From positions 1 to 13,029 of the forward strand of contig JAIQGB010000101.1 of NCBI GenBank assembly GCA_020072905.1: a DNA stretch of 13,029 bases. The letters run 5' to 3'. The stretch comes from Terriglobia bacterium (lineage in GTDB: Bacteria; Acidobacteriota; Terriglobia; UBA7540). Made by a program: the position numbers and the translations under genes. Below are positions 1-6,466 of the stretch, in pieces. The number at the start of each line of letters is the position of its first letter. Within the stretch, counting starts at the first letter, position 1. The notes beneath the pieces are model-generated. The model ran no database searches and had not been told where the DNA came from. It saw only the letters and a program-made list of their open reading frames with translations.

Positions 1-119
1 ATGACTTCTCTTTCTATTCCTCCCAGGATGTTCAGCTTGGCCAGGCGGGAACGCCCAAAGCTCCGGCCTCAGATATCGCAAATTCACCTGCGTCGTGTGG
101 GCTCGGTCGCTCGCCCCGG
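1..119 (-). promoter_or_regulatory. Possible translation start region of a gene lying beyond the window edge
   Basis: This is the stretch downstream of the DUF177 gene on the minus strand, and no complete gene fits in it. A GGGAGG stretch (19-24, minus strand) and a second purine-rich run lie just before the window edge, where the last two bases read AT. DUF177 genes are very often followed by rpmF (ribosomal protein L32), so an rpmF start just outside the window is plausible. The spacing from GGGAGG to that putative ATG would be long, about 16 nt. This is inference only. Confidence 0.25.
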
Positions 120-629
120 CTATAGGCCGCGGAGCGAGGCGAATGGGGAACCTTCCTCCGGCGGCGGGCAGCCGCATACTTCGCGGTTCCGGTTCGCCCC
201 ACAGGTGGGGCAGAGTCCCAGGCATTCCGACCGGCATATGACCTTCATGGGCAGAGAGAGGATGACCTGCTCGGTCAATACGTCGGCCAAAGCGATCCCT
301 TCCCCGTGATAAAAGCCAACTTCGAGCTCGTCTTCGGGAATCTTGATTTCTTCCTCGCGGGCGATAGTCTTGACCGGTCTGTAAACCAGATCGAAATCGC
401 GCGCCACGGGAATCTCTACCGTCCCCAGACAGCGATCACAGGTCCCTTCGAGACAGGTCTCCAGGCGACCCTGGATGCGGATATCTGCGCCCACCAACTC
501 CGCCACCGCGTTGACGGTCAGCGGGCTGACCTGCCGGAACTCCGCCCCGCGATAGTCCAGAGCGCCCGGAGCATAGGTCTTCGAGACCACGATCCGGTGG
601 AGTTCCAGTTCTTGCAGGCTAATCAGCAC
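120..629 (-). CDS. DUF177 / YceD-family cysteine-rich protein
   Basis: The protein has 169 residues, normal for the DUF177 (YceD) family, whose genes usually sit directly upstream of rpmF. Members are linked to ribosomal RNA or ribosome-related functions in plants and bacteria, but the exact activity is unsettled. The family pattern is visible: a first cysteine cluster at C59, C64 and C67 (CDRCL) and a C-terminal cluster at C132, C136, C140, C143, C152 and C154 around GLCPTCGANRN, which look like metal-binding knuckles. The start is GTG at 629, preceded by GAGG five bases away; the nearby upstream ATG (638-640) is out of frame. A strong promoter lies about 27 bases upstream. I am confident of the family and not of the molecular role. 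Confidence 0.88.
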   Translation of the reverse strand: MLISLQELELHRIVVSKTYAPGALDYRGAEFRQVSPLTVNAVAELVGADIRIQGRLETCLEGTCDRCLGTVEIPVARDFDLVYRPVKTIAREEEIKIPEDELEVGFYHGEGIALADVLTEQVILSLPMKVICRSECLGLCPTCGANRNREVCGCPPPEEGSPFASLRGL

Positions 630-655
630 CGTGGCCTCATCGACCCGAATCCCCT

Positions 656-683
656 ATTATAACCCCGGTTGGCTGAAAGTCAA
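656..683 (-). promoter_or_regulatory. Near-consensus sigma70 promoter for the DUF177 gene
   Basis: On the minus strand the -35 box TTGACT (678-683) and a perfect -10 box TATAAT (656-661) are separated by 16 bases. Transcription would start near 649, giving a 5' UTR of about 20 bases that holds the GAGG ribosome site. This is the best-matching promoter in the window, which fits a well expressed ribosome-associated gene. Confidence 0.75.
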
Positions 684-851
684 GAAAGCGGGCAGTTGCA
701 ATGACTTGCAGGGCTCGAACCAACCGGTCGGCGTGCCCGCCACGGCATTCGTAACCAGCCTTTGTCGCGCGCGTCTCGCCTACTAGTCTTGGCTCCCCCC
801 AAGCGCGGAGGTCTCACCGAAGCCTTCGGGAATGCCGATAGTTGTAGCGAT

Positions 852-1694
852 ATGGACGGTCGGGAAAGACGGCAAACCGAACGCGTTATGCTCGCCATTC
901 CCGTCCGCGTACTGGCCTTCGGTGCGACCGGCGGCGACTTTAGCGAAGACACCTTCACGGTTCAGATCAACCAGGCTGGGGCGCGCATCGCCCTCAAACA
1001 TCGGGTGGCGCCGGGCGATGATTTGCGCATCATCAATCTCGAGAATCTGGCCGAGGCCGACTTCCACGTCGTCGGTCCCACCCGACTGGACCGCGGCCAA
1101 GCGGCGGAGTGGGGCGTCGAGTGTCTGGAGCCAAGCCGTAACATCTGGGGAATCGACTTCCCGGCTCCCATTGCCGCCGAGAACTCGCAGGCCGGAGCTC
1201 TAATCGTGTGTCAGGGCTGCAGAAAAGAAGTGCTTTCGGTTCTCTCGCTGATGGAGGTCGAGATGCTGGACGCAACCGGTTGCTTGTACCGGCTCTGCGA
1301 CCAGTGCGGAGAGCTCTCTGCCTGGGTCTACGCCGACGTCACCCGGCACCCACAGAACCCGACGCCTGCCGCCGAACCCGCGCCCCCGCCCGAGCCCCAG
1401 CCAGCTTACGAGCCCGGAGGCATCGAACGCCGGGCGCACAGACGCCTCCCCATCAAGCTGCCGGTGATGGTCCGAAACCACAAAGGCGACCAGGAAACCT
1501 CCAAAACCGAAAACGTCTCCAAGGGCGGTTTCGCAGTGTGCCTGGGCCTGATGCTGGTGGTGGGCGAGATCGTCCGTGTCGTGTGCCCTTACACCGAAGA
1601 CGCCCACAACATGGAGCAAAAGGCTGAGGTCCGCCGCCGCGCCAACTTTACTCCCGGCGAAAGATGGCTCTACGGCATGCGTTACGTGCGCTGA
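852..1694 (+). CDS. Tandem PilZ-like protein with a four-cysteine central module
   Basis: The protein has 280 residues from ATG 852. A longer reading from TTG 762 is open but has no domain content. The C-terminal part (about 190-280) is a canonical PilZ domain, the family that binds cyclic di-GMP: arginine-rich ERRAHRR at 192-198, giving RxxxR, and NVSKGG at 221-226, giving NxSxxG. The N-terminal part (about 4-105) looks like a second PilZ domain: RxxxR is kept (R7 to R11), but the second motif is degenerate (Q38, N40 and G43 in place of N/D, S and G). Between them, C120/C123 and C149/C152 form two CxxC pairs typical of a zinc ribbon, followed by a proline-rich linker (about 165-187). No signal peptide or membrane segment is seen. 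The gene is monocistronic and its partner is unknown. No clear Shine-Dalgarno site precedes 852, so the exact start is uncertain. Confidence 0.82.
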   Translation: MDGRERRQTERVMLAIPVRVLAFGATGGDFSEDTFTVQINQAGARIALKHRVAPGDDLRIINLENLAEADFHVVGPTRLDRGQAAEWGVECLEPSRNIWGIDFPAPIAAENSQAGALIVCQGCRKEVLSVLSLMEVEMLDATGCLYRLCDQCGELSAWVYADVTRHPQNPTPAAEPAPPPEPQPAYEPGGIERRAHRRLPIKLPVMVRNHKGDQETSKTENVSKGGFAVCLGLMLVVGEIVRVVCPYTEDAHNMEQKAEVRRRANFTPGERWLYGMRYVR

Positions 1695-1836
1695 ATCGCC
1701 ACTCAAAAGCCCCCGGCGCCTGCCTTGCTCTCCCCCCAGCAAGCCCGCCAACCCCTTCTCCCGCTTCTCTCTCACGCAGCTTAACCGCCCAGGGGGGGAT
1801 ACGATGTACCAAGGCAGTTCCATCAGCAACACGCCC

Positions 1837-1865
1837 TTGACAAATCCCATGGGCGGCTGTAATGT
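1837..1865 (+). promoter_or_regulatory. Candidate promoter of the his leader transcript
   Basis: A perfect -35 box TTGACA (1837-1842) is followed 17 bases later by TAATGT (1860-1865), a poor -10. TGTAAT (1858-1863) is a better -10 match but only 15 bases away. Either would start transcription near 1869-1873, a few bases before the leader peptide ATG at 1879. The rest of 1695-1836 holds no gene I can support. It contains a 6-bp hairpin without a T tract (1724-1743) and a G-rich stretch (1791-1798) ahead of an in-frame upstream ATG at 1804. Confidence 0.5.
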
Positions 1866-1878
1866 TGGCTTCTTGCAT

Positions 1879-1938
1879 ATGCGACGCGCGCTGGCACATC
1901 ATCATCACCACCATTCGTCTCCGGTGACGTGTCAGTAG
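1879..1938 (+). CDS. hisL: Histidine operon leader peptide (six consecutive His codons)
   Basis: This is a 19-residue ORF that reads MRRALA, six histidines, then SSPVTCQ. The His codons occupy 1897-1914 (CAT CAT CAT CAC CAC CAT) and the stop is TAG at 1936-1938. In the E. coli and Salmonella his leader a 16-residue peptide with seven His codons senses charged tRNA-His through ribosome stalling; this ORF has the same design and sits 138 bases upstream of hisI. The His codons lie inside the A:B hairpin, and the last three codons form the strand that can disarm the terminator. Start choice: ATG 1879 is the nearest, but it has no Shine-Dalgarno. In-frame ATGs at 1849 and 1804 (the latter behind a run of seven G) would give 29 or 44 residues. 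The His run and stop are identical in all three versions. Confidence 0.85.
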   Translation: MRRALAHHHHHHSSPVTCQ

Positions 1939-1992
1939 CCGTCGGCTTGAGTCGCAACCAGAGTTGAGAAGCAAAGATGGCCCGCTGACACG
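1891..1992 (+). promoter_or_regulatory. His attenuator: A:B hairpin competing with an antiterminator
   Basis: Segment A (1891-1903) can pair with B (1923-1935): 10 Watson-Crick pairs, 2 G-U pairs (1894/1932 and 1902/1924) and one A-C mismatch (1898/1928), with the His codons in the 5' arm and loop. B also has an exact 8-bp complement in the terminator 5' arm: 1928-1935 (CGTGTCAG) pairs with 1985-1992 (CTGACACG), plus a G-U extension at 1936/1984. The two pairings exclude each other. Predicted logic: with His-tRNA scarce, the ribosome stalls on 1897-1914, melts A, frees B to capture the terminator arm, and transcription continues. With His plentiful or the leader untranslated, B is covered or paired to A and the terminator forms. 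A weak hairpin (1955-1966) lies between B and the terminator. Confidence 0.8.
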
Positions 1993-2011
1993 AAAGTGCA
2001 GCGGGTTTTTT
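1981..2011 (+). terminator. Intrinsic terminator of the his attenuator
   Basis: The stem has ten pairs: 1981-1987 with 1999-2005 and 1989-1991 with 1996-1998, with a single bulged A at 1988. It is capped by a GAAA (GNRA) tetraloop at 1992-1995 and followed at once by six T (2006-2011), then CG and four more T. It lies between the leader peptide and hisI, so it can only act as a conditional terminator. The bulged A pairs with U1932 in the alternative antiterminator helix, which explains why the imperfection is there. Confidence 0.92.
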
Positions 2012-2076
2012 CGTTTTGGGCCCTGCAGCGCCGCACTTCAGGGCGGCATCGCCGCGGCATGGGGAGGGGAGAGGAA

Positions 2077-2466
2077 ATGGATCTCAAATACGGCGACGGC
2101 CTGATTCCGGCTGTGATTCAGGACCATCACAGCGGCAAAGTGCTGATGCTCGGCTACATGAACGACGAAGCCTACCGGACGACCCTGAAGTCGGGGTACG
2201 TGACGTTCTTCAGCCGCAGCCGGCAGAAACTCTGGACCAAGGGGGAAACCTCCGGGTTTCGCCTGAAGGTGCGCGAAATCCGCGTGGACTGCGACCAGGA
2301 CGCGCTGCTCATCCAGGCCCATCTGACCGGCCCGGGGTGCTGCCACATGGGGTACAAATCCTGCTTCTTCCGGAAACTCACCGCGGAAGGAGAAGAGATC
2401 ATCCTCGAGCGCGAGTTCGATCCCACCGAAGTCTACGGTAGCGCTGAACAGGAGAGCCAGACATGA
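2077..2466 (+). CDS. hisI: Phosphoribosyl-AMP cyclohydrolase, monofunctional
   Basis: HisI opens the adenine ring of PR-AMP to give ProFAR in the cytoplasm (third step of histidine synthesis). The protein has 129 residues. The Mg-binding CDxD motif is at 72-75 (C72, D73, D75) and the Zn cysteines are in GCCH (C88, C89, H90) and SCF (C96). There is no C-terminal HisE domain, so PR-ATP pyrophosphohydrolase must come from elsewhere. The start at ATG 2077 follows an unusually strong purine-rich ribosome site (GGGGAGAGGAA, 2066-2076). An open reading from 1996 runs through the terminator T tract and is not credible. It is the first gene of the operon, and its stop overlaps the hisG start (ATGA). 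Confidence 0.95.
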   Translation: MDLKYGDGLIPAVIQDHHSGKVLMLGYMNDEAYRTTLKSGYVTFFSRSRQKLWTKGETSGFRLKVREIRVDCDQDALLIQAHLTGPGCCHMGYKSCFFRKLTAEGEEIILEREFDPTEVYGSAEQESQT

Positions 2467-3332
2467 AGTTGAAGTTGGGATTGCCCAAGGGGAGTCTTCA
2501 GGACGCCACGCTCGAACTCTTTCGTCGCGCCGGATACGAAATCACCGTGAATCCGCGTTCCTACTTCCCCGTTATCGACGACGACGAAGTCGAGTGCATG
2601 CTGATCCGCGCGCAGGAAATGGCGCGTTACGTCGAGGACGGCATCCTCGACGCCGGGCTGACCGGCAAGGACTGGATCCTCGAAAATGACGCGAGCGTGG
2701 TCGAGGTCGCGGACCTCGTCTATGCCAAGCAGACGTTTGGCAAAGTCCGCTGGGTGCTGGCGGTGCCGGAAAAGTCCCCCTTCCGGGGCGTGAAGGACCT
2801 GGGCGGGAAGATCATCGCCACCGAACTCGTCAAGGTTACGGAACGCTATCTCGCCGCGAACGGCGTGAAGGCGAAGGTGGAGTTTTCCTGGGGCGCGACG
2901 GAGGTCAAGCCGCCCGTGCTCGCTGACGCCATTGTCGAAGTCACGGAGACCGGCTCGTCGCTGCGCGCTAATGGCCTGCGCATTGTCGAGACGGTGCTCG
3001 AATCGAACACCAAGTTGATTGCCAACCACGCCGCCTGGGCTGATGCCTGGAAACGCGGCAAGATGGAGACCGTCGTCATGCTGCTCAAGGGGGCGATCGA
3101 AGCGTCGGGGAAGGTGGGCCTGATGCTCAACGTTCACCGCGCGGACCTGGAAAACGTTCTCGCCGTGCTCCCGGCACTGAAGCGGCCTACCATCTCGAAC
3201 CTCAGCGACCCGGACTGGCTGGCCGTCAATACCATTATCGAGGAGAAGACGGTGCGCGAAATCATCCCGCGCCTGAAAGCCGCCAACGCGCAGGGAATCG
3301 TCGAATATCCTCTGAATAAGATTGTGATTTGA
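2463..3332 (+). CDS. hisG: ATP phosphoribosyltransferase, long form
   Basis: HisG joins ATP and PRPP to make PR-ATP, the first and feedback-controlled step. At 289 residues it is the long form. Residues about 1-210 are the type IV PRTase-like catalytic part (LPKGSLQDATLELFRRAG at the N-terminus). The phosphate/PRPP loop is E162-T-G-S-S-L-R168. Residues about 215-289 match the position of the ACT-like histidine-binding domain, so no HisZ partner is needed and the enzyme should be inhibited by histidine directly. The start overlaps the hisI stop by four bases (2463-2466), so translation is probably coupled. Its TGA stop (3330-3332) is at the same time the first three bases of a heptamer repeat array. 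Confidence 0.96.
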   Translation: MKLKLGLPKGSLQDATLELFRRAGYEITVNPRSYFPVIDDDEVECMLIRAQEMARYVEDGILDAGLTGKDWILENDASVVEVADLVYAKQTFGKVRWVLAVPEKSPFRGVKDLGGKIIATELVKVTERYLAANGVKAKVEFSWGATEVKPPVLADAIVEVTETGSSLRANGLRIVETVLESNTKLIANHAAWADAWKRGKMETVVMLLKGAIEASGKVGLMLNVHRADLENVLAVLPALKRPTISNLSDPDWLAVNTIIEEKTVREIIPRLKAANAQGIVEYPLNKIVI

Positions 3333-3438
3333 ATAGTGAATTGTGAATAGTGAATGGTGAATGGTGAAGCCTGGAACCTGAAGGTGGGTCGTGACCCGGC
3401 GCGATTTTCGCAATTCACAATTCACTATTCACCATTCT
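3330..3438. repeat. Heptameric inverted-repeat element between hisG and hisD
   Basis: The left arm has six 7-nt units of type TGAATNG (3330-3371, the last degenerate). The right arm has four units of type CNATTCA (3411-3438). Bases 3330-3348 and 3413-3431 form a perfect 19-bp inverted repeat. The centre holds a GC-rich unique part with a small GGGTC-GT-GACCC hairpin (3387-3398). The element fills the whole gap from the hisG stop to 8 bases before the hisD ATG. In mRNA it would form a long A/U-rich hairpin. It resembles in period the STRR heptamer repeats described in cyanobacteria; the family itself I cannot name. Confidence 0.9.
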
Positions 3439-3445
3439 TTGAAAC

Positions 3446-4708
3446 ATGCTGCGAATCATTCGAAGCCAGGACAAGGCGGCGCTGACGCGACTCGAGCAGG
3501 CTCGCCGGACGAGCTTGGCGGACGCGGAGCGCGTTGCCGCGACGATTCTCGCTGACGTGCGGCGCCGGGGCGACCGCGCGCTCGTCCGCTACGCCCGCAA
3601 GCTGGACGGACTCGATTTGCGCAAGACGGGCTTTGAGGTGAGCCGCAACGAGATCGAGGCAGCTTATCGAAAGGTTCCCCGTGGTTTCGTCGCGGCGCTG
3701 CGAGTTGCGGCCCGCAACATCCGCGCCTCTGCGCGCCGCCAGTTGCCGCGGGCCTGGCGGATCTCAAACGGCGCGGGCGTGCGCGTGGGTCAAATCCTTC
3801 GGCCGCTCGAACGCGTGGCGTGCTACGTCCCCGGCGGTCGTTTCCCGTTGCCCTCGACCGTCTTGATGAGCGTGATTCCGGCGCAGGTAGCGGGCGTCAA
3901 AGAAATCGTCATCACTTCCCCGCGGGCCGCGCCTGCGGTGCTGGTGGCCGCCGATGTTCTTGGCGTCCGGCGAGTCTTCCGGTTGGGAGGCGCGCAGGCG
4001 ATTGCGGCTTTCGCCTACGGCACGAAGAGCGTGCCGCGCGCCGACAAGATCGTCGGGCCCGGAAACCGTTTTGTGGCAGCGGCGAAGAAGCTGGTGGCCG
4101 GTGAATGCGGGATTGATTTCGTGGCCGGGCCTTCGGAATTGGTGGTGGTGGGATCGCACGGCAAAGCCCGCTGGATCGCCGCCGACCTCGTCGCTCAGGC
4201 GGAGCACGATCCGGACGCCGTGGCCATTCTCGTAACGTCTTCGCGATCGCTCGCGCTGCGGGTCCAGCAGGCCGCGGAGCGGATTCTAACCGAGCTTCGT
4301 CTTCCCGTGGCGGCGAGGTCATTGGCGGGGCAGGGCGCGATCATCGTGACGCGTGATTTGAACGAGGCCGCCGATATCGCCAACCGGCTCGCTCCCGAGC
4401 ACCTGACGCTGCTCGATGACGCCGCCACGCTGCTCGACCGCATCGAGTCCGCGGGCTCGATATTCCTGGGTAGGTACAGTTCGGTGGCCGCTGGTGATTA
4501 CGCTTCCGGCAGCAATCACATTCTGCCCACCGGTGGCGCGGCACGGTTGCGCGGCGGCTTGAGCGCTGCGGACTTCGTTAAGGCGATTTCCGTGCAGCAG
4601 CTCAGCCGCGTGGGACTCGGGCGACTGCGGCGCACGATTGCCACACTGGCGAACACGGAAGGTCTGAAAGCGCACGCACACTCGGTGAATATCCGGTTCG
4701 AGCTGTAG
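3446..4708 (+). CDS. hisD: Histidinol dehydrogenase
   Basis: HisD carries out the last two steps, oxidising histidinol to histidinal and then histidine with two NAD+. The protein has 420 residues, close to the usual 430. Zinc ligands correspond to Q251 and H254 (QAEHDPDA), D351 (AGDYASGSNH) and H410 (EGLKAHAHS). The general base and acid pair is E318-H319 (APEHL). The N-terminal Rossmann part includes PLERVACYVPGG and the NAD site IVGPGNRFVA. ATG 3446 is the natural start but has no Shine-Dalgarno: the upstream bases belong to the inverted-repeat element. hisC follows after 43 bases. Confidence 0.96.
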   Translation: MLRIIRSQDKAALTRLEQARRTSLADAERVAATILADVRRRGDRALVRYARKLDGLDLRKTGFEVSRNEIEAAYRKVPRGFVAALRVAARNIRASARRQLPRAWRISNGAGVRVGQILRPLERVACYVPGGRFPLPSTVLMSVIPAQVAGVKEIVITSPRAAPAVLVAADVLGVRRVFRLGGAQAIAAFAYGTKSVPRADKIVGPGNRFVAAAKKLVAGECGIDFVAGPSELVVVGSHGKARWIAADLVAQAEHDPDAVAILVTSSRSLALRVQQAAERILTELRLPVAARSLAGQGAIIVTRDLNEAADIANRLAPEHLTLLDDAATLLDRIESAGSIFLGRYSSVAAGDYASGSNHILPTGGAARLRGGLSAADFVKAISVQQLSRVGLGRLRRTIATLANTEGLKAHAHSVNIRFEL

Positions 4709-4751
4709 TTGACGGTCACGTGCCGCCGGCAGAGACAAGCGGTTACTACCT

Positions 4752-5876
4752 ATGCTTCGACCTCGCAAATCCTACGCACGCCTGAACAAATACCGTCCGC
4801 CCCTGGAAGGCCGTGGGGGCAAATTGCGCCTCGACTTCAACGAAAACACGGTGGGCTGCGCGCCCGCCGTCGTGCGCGCCCTGCGTCGGGCCTTGAGCGC
4901 CGACCGGCTTTCCTGCTACCCCGAATACGCAGAAGGCCGCAAGAAGCTCGCGGGCTTTTTTGGCGTGAAGCCCGAGGAGCTCGTGCTCACGAACGGCACC
5001 GATGACGCCATCAAGGTCATTTGCGAAACCTTCGTCGAGCCCGGCGATGTGCTGCTCGTCCCGGCGCCGACCTTTCCGGTCTACCAATTTTTCCACGAAG
5101 TTGCGGACGGGCGCGTTGAGCGCGTGTACTACGACGAAAACTTCGGCCTCCCCCTGCGCGAAGTTTTGAAGACGCTCGCCAAAGGAGTCCGCTGGGTCGC
5201 CTTCGCCAACCCGAACAACCCGACGGGAACGGTCATCCCCAAGAACGACCTGCGCGTCATGCTCGAATCGGCCCCGCAAACGGCTTTCGTCGTGGACGAA
5301 GCTTACTACGAGTTCTCCGGTGAGACCGTGCTGCCCTGGATTCGCAAGTATCCGAACCTGATCGTGACGCGGACCTTCTCCAAAGCTTTCGGCCTCGCGG
5401 CGCTGCGGCTGGGCTGTATCCTCACCAACGCGCAGACCGCCGACGACATGCGCCGCGGGCAGAATCCGTTCCCTGTGAATAGCCTCGCCCTGGTCGGGGC
5501 GCAGGCGGCGATCCAACATATGTCTTACGCGCGACACTACGCCGCCGAAGTCTGCGCCAATCGCGCCAAGCTTGTCGAATGGCTCGAGGCGCAGGAGATT
5601 CCTTATGTGCCGAGCAAAGCCAACTTTGTTCTGACGCAACTGGGCCCGCACGCACCGGAAATCGGCAGGCGGCTTCGAGCGAAGGGCATCCTGGTGCGCG
5701 ACTGGAATTACGATCCGCGCCTGCGCGGCTTCCTGCGCTTCACCCTCGGCTCCACGGCGCAAACCCGGCGTTTGATGAGGGAACTCAGCCGGATGCGCAA
5801 GCTGATCGAATCGCGCGACGGCCGCAAGGACTGGAGCAAATTCGCGAAATTCTCCGCGACAGGATGGGTTTCATGA
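4752..5876 (+). CDS. hisC: Histidinol-phosphate aminotransferase
   Basis: HisC is a PLP-dependent fold-type I aminotransferase converting imidazole-acetol phosphate and glutamate to histidinol phosphate. The protein has 374 residues. Visible features are the N-terminal LDFNENTVG, the cofactor-stacking PTFPVYQFF region, ANPNNPTGT, VVDEAYYEF, the Schiff-base lysine K211 in TRTFSKAFGLAALRLG, and a carboxylate-binding arginine near LRFTLGS. The last 20 or so residues (from about 352, ending FSATGWVS) extend past the usual HisC end and exist because the reading frame runs into the hisB start, giving an ATGA overlap. No ribosome site is obvious upstream of 4752. A general aromatic aminotransferase is possible in theory, but the operon context argues for HisC. 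Confidence 0.94.
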   Translation: MLRPRKSYARLNKYRPPLEGRGGKLRLDFNENTVGCAPAVVRALRRALSADRLSCYPEYAEGRKKLAGFFGVKPEELVLTNGTDDAIKVICETFVEPGDVLLVPAPTFPVYQFFHEVADGRVERVYYDENFGLPLREVLKTLAKGVRWVAFANPNNPTGTVIPKNDLRVMLESAPQTAFVVDEAYYEFSGETVLPWIRKYPNLIVTRTFSKAFGLAALRLGCILTNAQTADDMRRGQNPFPVNSLALVGAQAAIQHMSYARHYAAEVCANRAKLVEWLEAQEIPYVPSKANFVLTQLGPHAPEIGRRLRAKGILVRDWNYDPRLRGFLRFTLGSTAQTRRLMRELSRMRKLIESRDGRKDWSKFAKFSATGWVS

Positions 5877-6466
5877 AAGCGCGTACCGCCAGCTTGCACC
5901 GCAAGACGGCTGAGACCGACATCCGCGCGCGGCTCAATCTCGACGGTCGAGGTCGCTACGCGATTTCAACCGGCATCCGGTTTCTCGATCACATGTTGGA
6001 GCTTTTCACCCGTCACGGCGGCTTCGATTTGGAGGTCGAAGCGCGCGGCGATCTCGATGTGGATCAGCACCACACCGTCGAGGATATCGGCCTCGTGCTC
6101 GGGCAGGCGGTCAGGCAGGCGCTGGGCTCAAAGAAAGGCATCAACCGCGCCGGATACTTCGTGATGCCCATGGACGAGACCCTCGCCGTTGCCGCCATCG
6201 ACCTGAGCGGCCGGCCGTACTTGGTAATGAAGGCGCGGGTCAAGTCCCGGCGAGTTGGGGATCTGCAGACGGAGTTGCTGGAGGATTTCTTCCACGGCTT
6301 CGCCACCAACGCCGCTGCCAACGTGCACTTGAAGGTCGCCTACGGCCGCTCCAGCCACCACGCGGTGGAGGCGCTCTTCAAAGCCTTCGCCCGTGCTTTA
6401 CGCTACGCCTGCTCGCGCGATGCGCGGCTGAAGAGGCAACTTCCCTCCACGAAGGGGCTGCTGTGA
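5873..6466 (+). CDS. hisB: Imidazoleglycerol-phosphate dehydratase, monofunctional
   Basis: HisB removes water from IGP to form imidazole-acetol phosphate. At 197 residues it is the dehydratase alone, without the N-terminal phosphatase found in enteric HisB, so histidinol-phosphatase must be encoded elsewhere. Metal-binding signatures are the first HHxxED (H66, H67, E70, D71) and the second HHxxE (H162, H163, E166), with FLDHMLELFTRHGGFDL and DETLAVAAIDLSGRP between and before. I chose ATG 5873, which overlaps the hisC TGA and has AGGATGGG just upstream; ATG 5864 is in frame and would add three residues. The stop overlaps the hisH start (GTGA). Confidence 0.95.
   Translation: MKARTASLHRKTAETDIRARLNLDGRGRYAISTGIRFLDHMLELFTRHGGFDLEVEARGDLDVDQHHTVEDIGLVLGQAVRQALGSKKGINRAGYFVMPMDETLAVAAIDLSGRPYLVMKARVKSRRVGDLQTELLEDFFHGFATNAAANVHLKVAYGRSSHHAVEALFKAFARALRYACSRDARLKRQLPSTKGLL

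Noticed and set aside
690..760. tRNA-like GGTTCGAGCCC (T-loop) on the minus strand
   Set aside because: No matching acceptor, D or anticodon arms can be built around it.
762..851. N-terminal extension of the PilZ protein from TTG 762
   Set aside because: It starts with a rare codon, has no domain-like content and no ribosome site; the PilZ-like sequence begins just after ATG 852.
1724..1743. CTTGCT/AGCAAG hairpin as terminator of the PilZ gene
   Set aside because: Only 6 bp, with a C-rich loop and no T tract after it.
1897..1914. Six-histidine run as an artificial His tag or vector contamination
   Set aside because: It is embedded in native-looking sequence upstream of hisI, shares pairing with the terminator, and no vector-like cloning or plasmid sequence surrounds it.
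1996..2076. Longer hisI reading frame starting at ATG 1996 or 2059
   Set aside because: It would begin inside the attenuator terminator and T tract and adds residues unlike HisI; ATG 2077 has a very strong ribosome site and the expected N-terminus.
2433..3425. Long open frame on the minus strand opposite hisG
   Set aside because: It is a shadow of hisG in GC-rich DNA with no recognisable protein features; the same applies to the long antisense frames opposite hisC (4746-5762), hisA, serS and the CDF gene.
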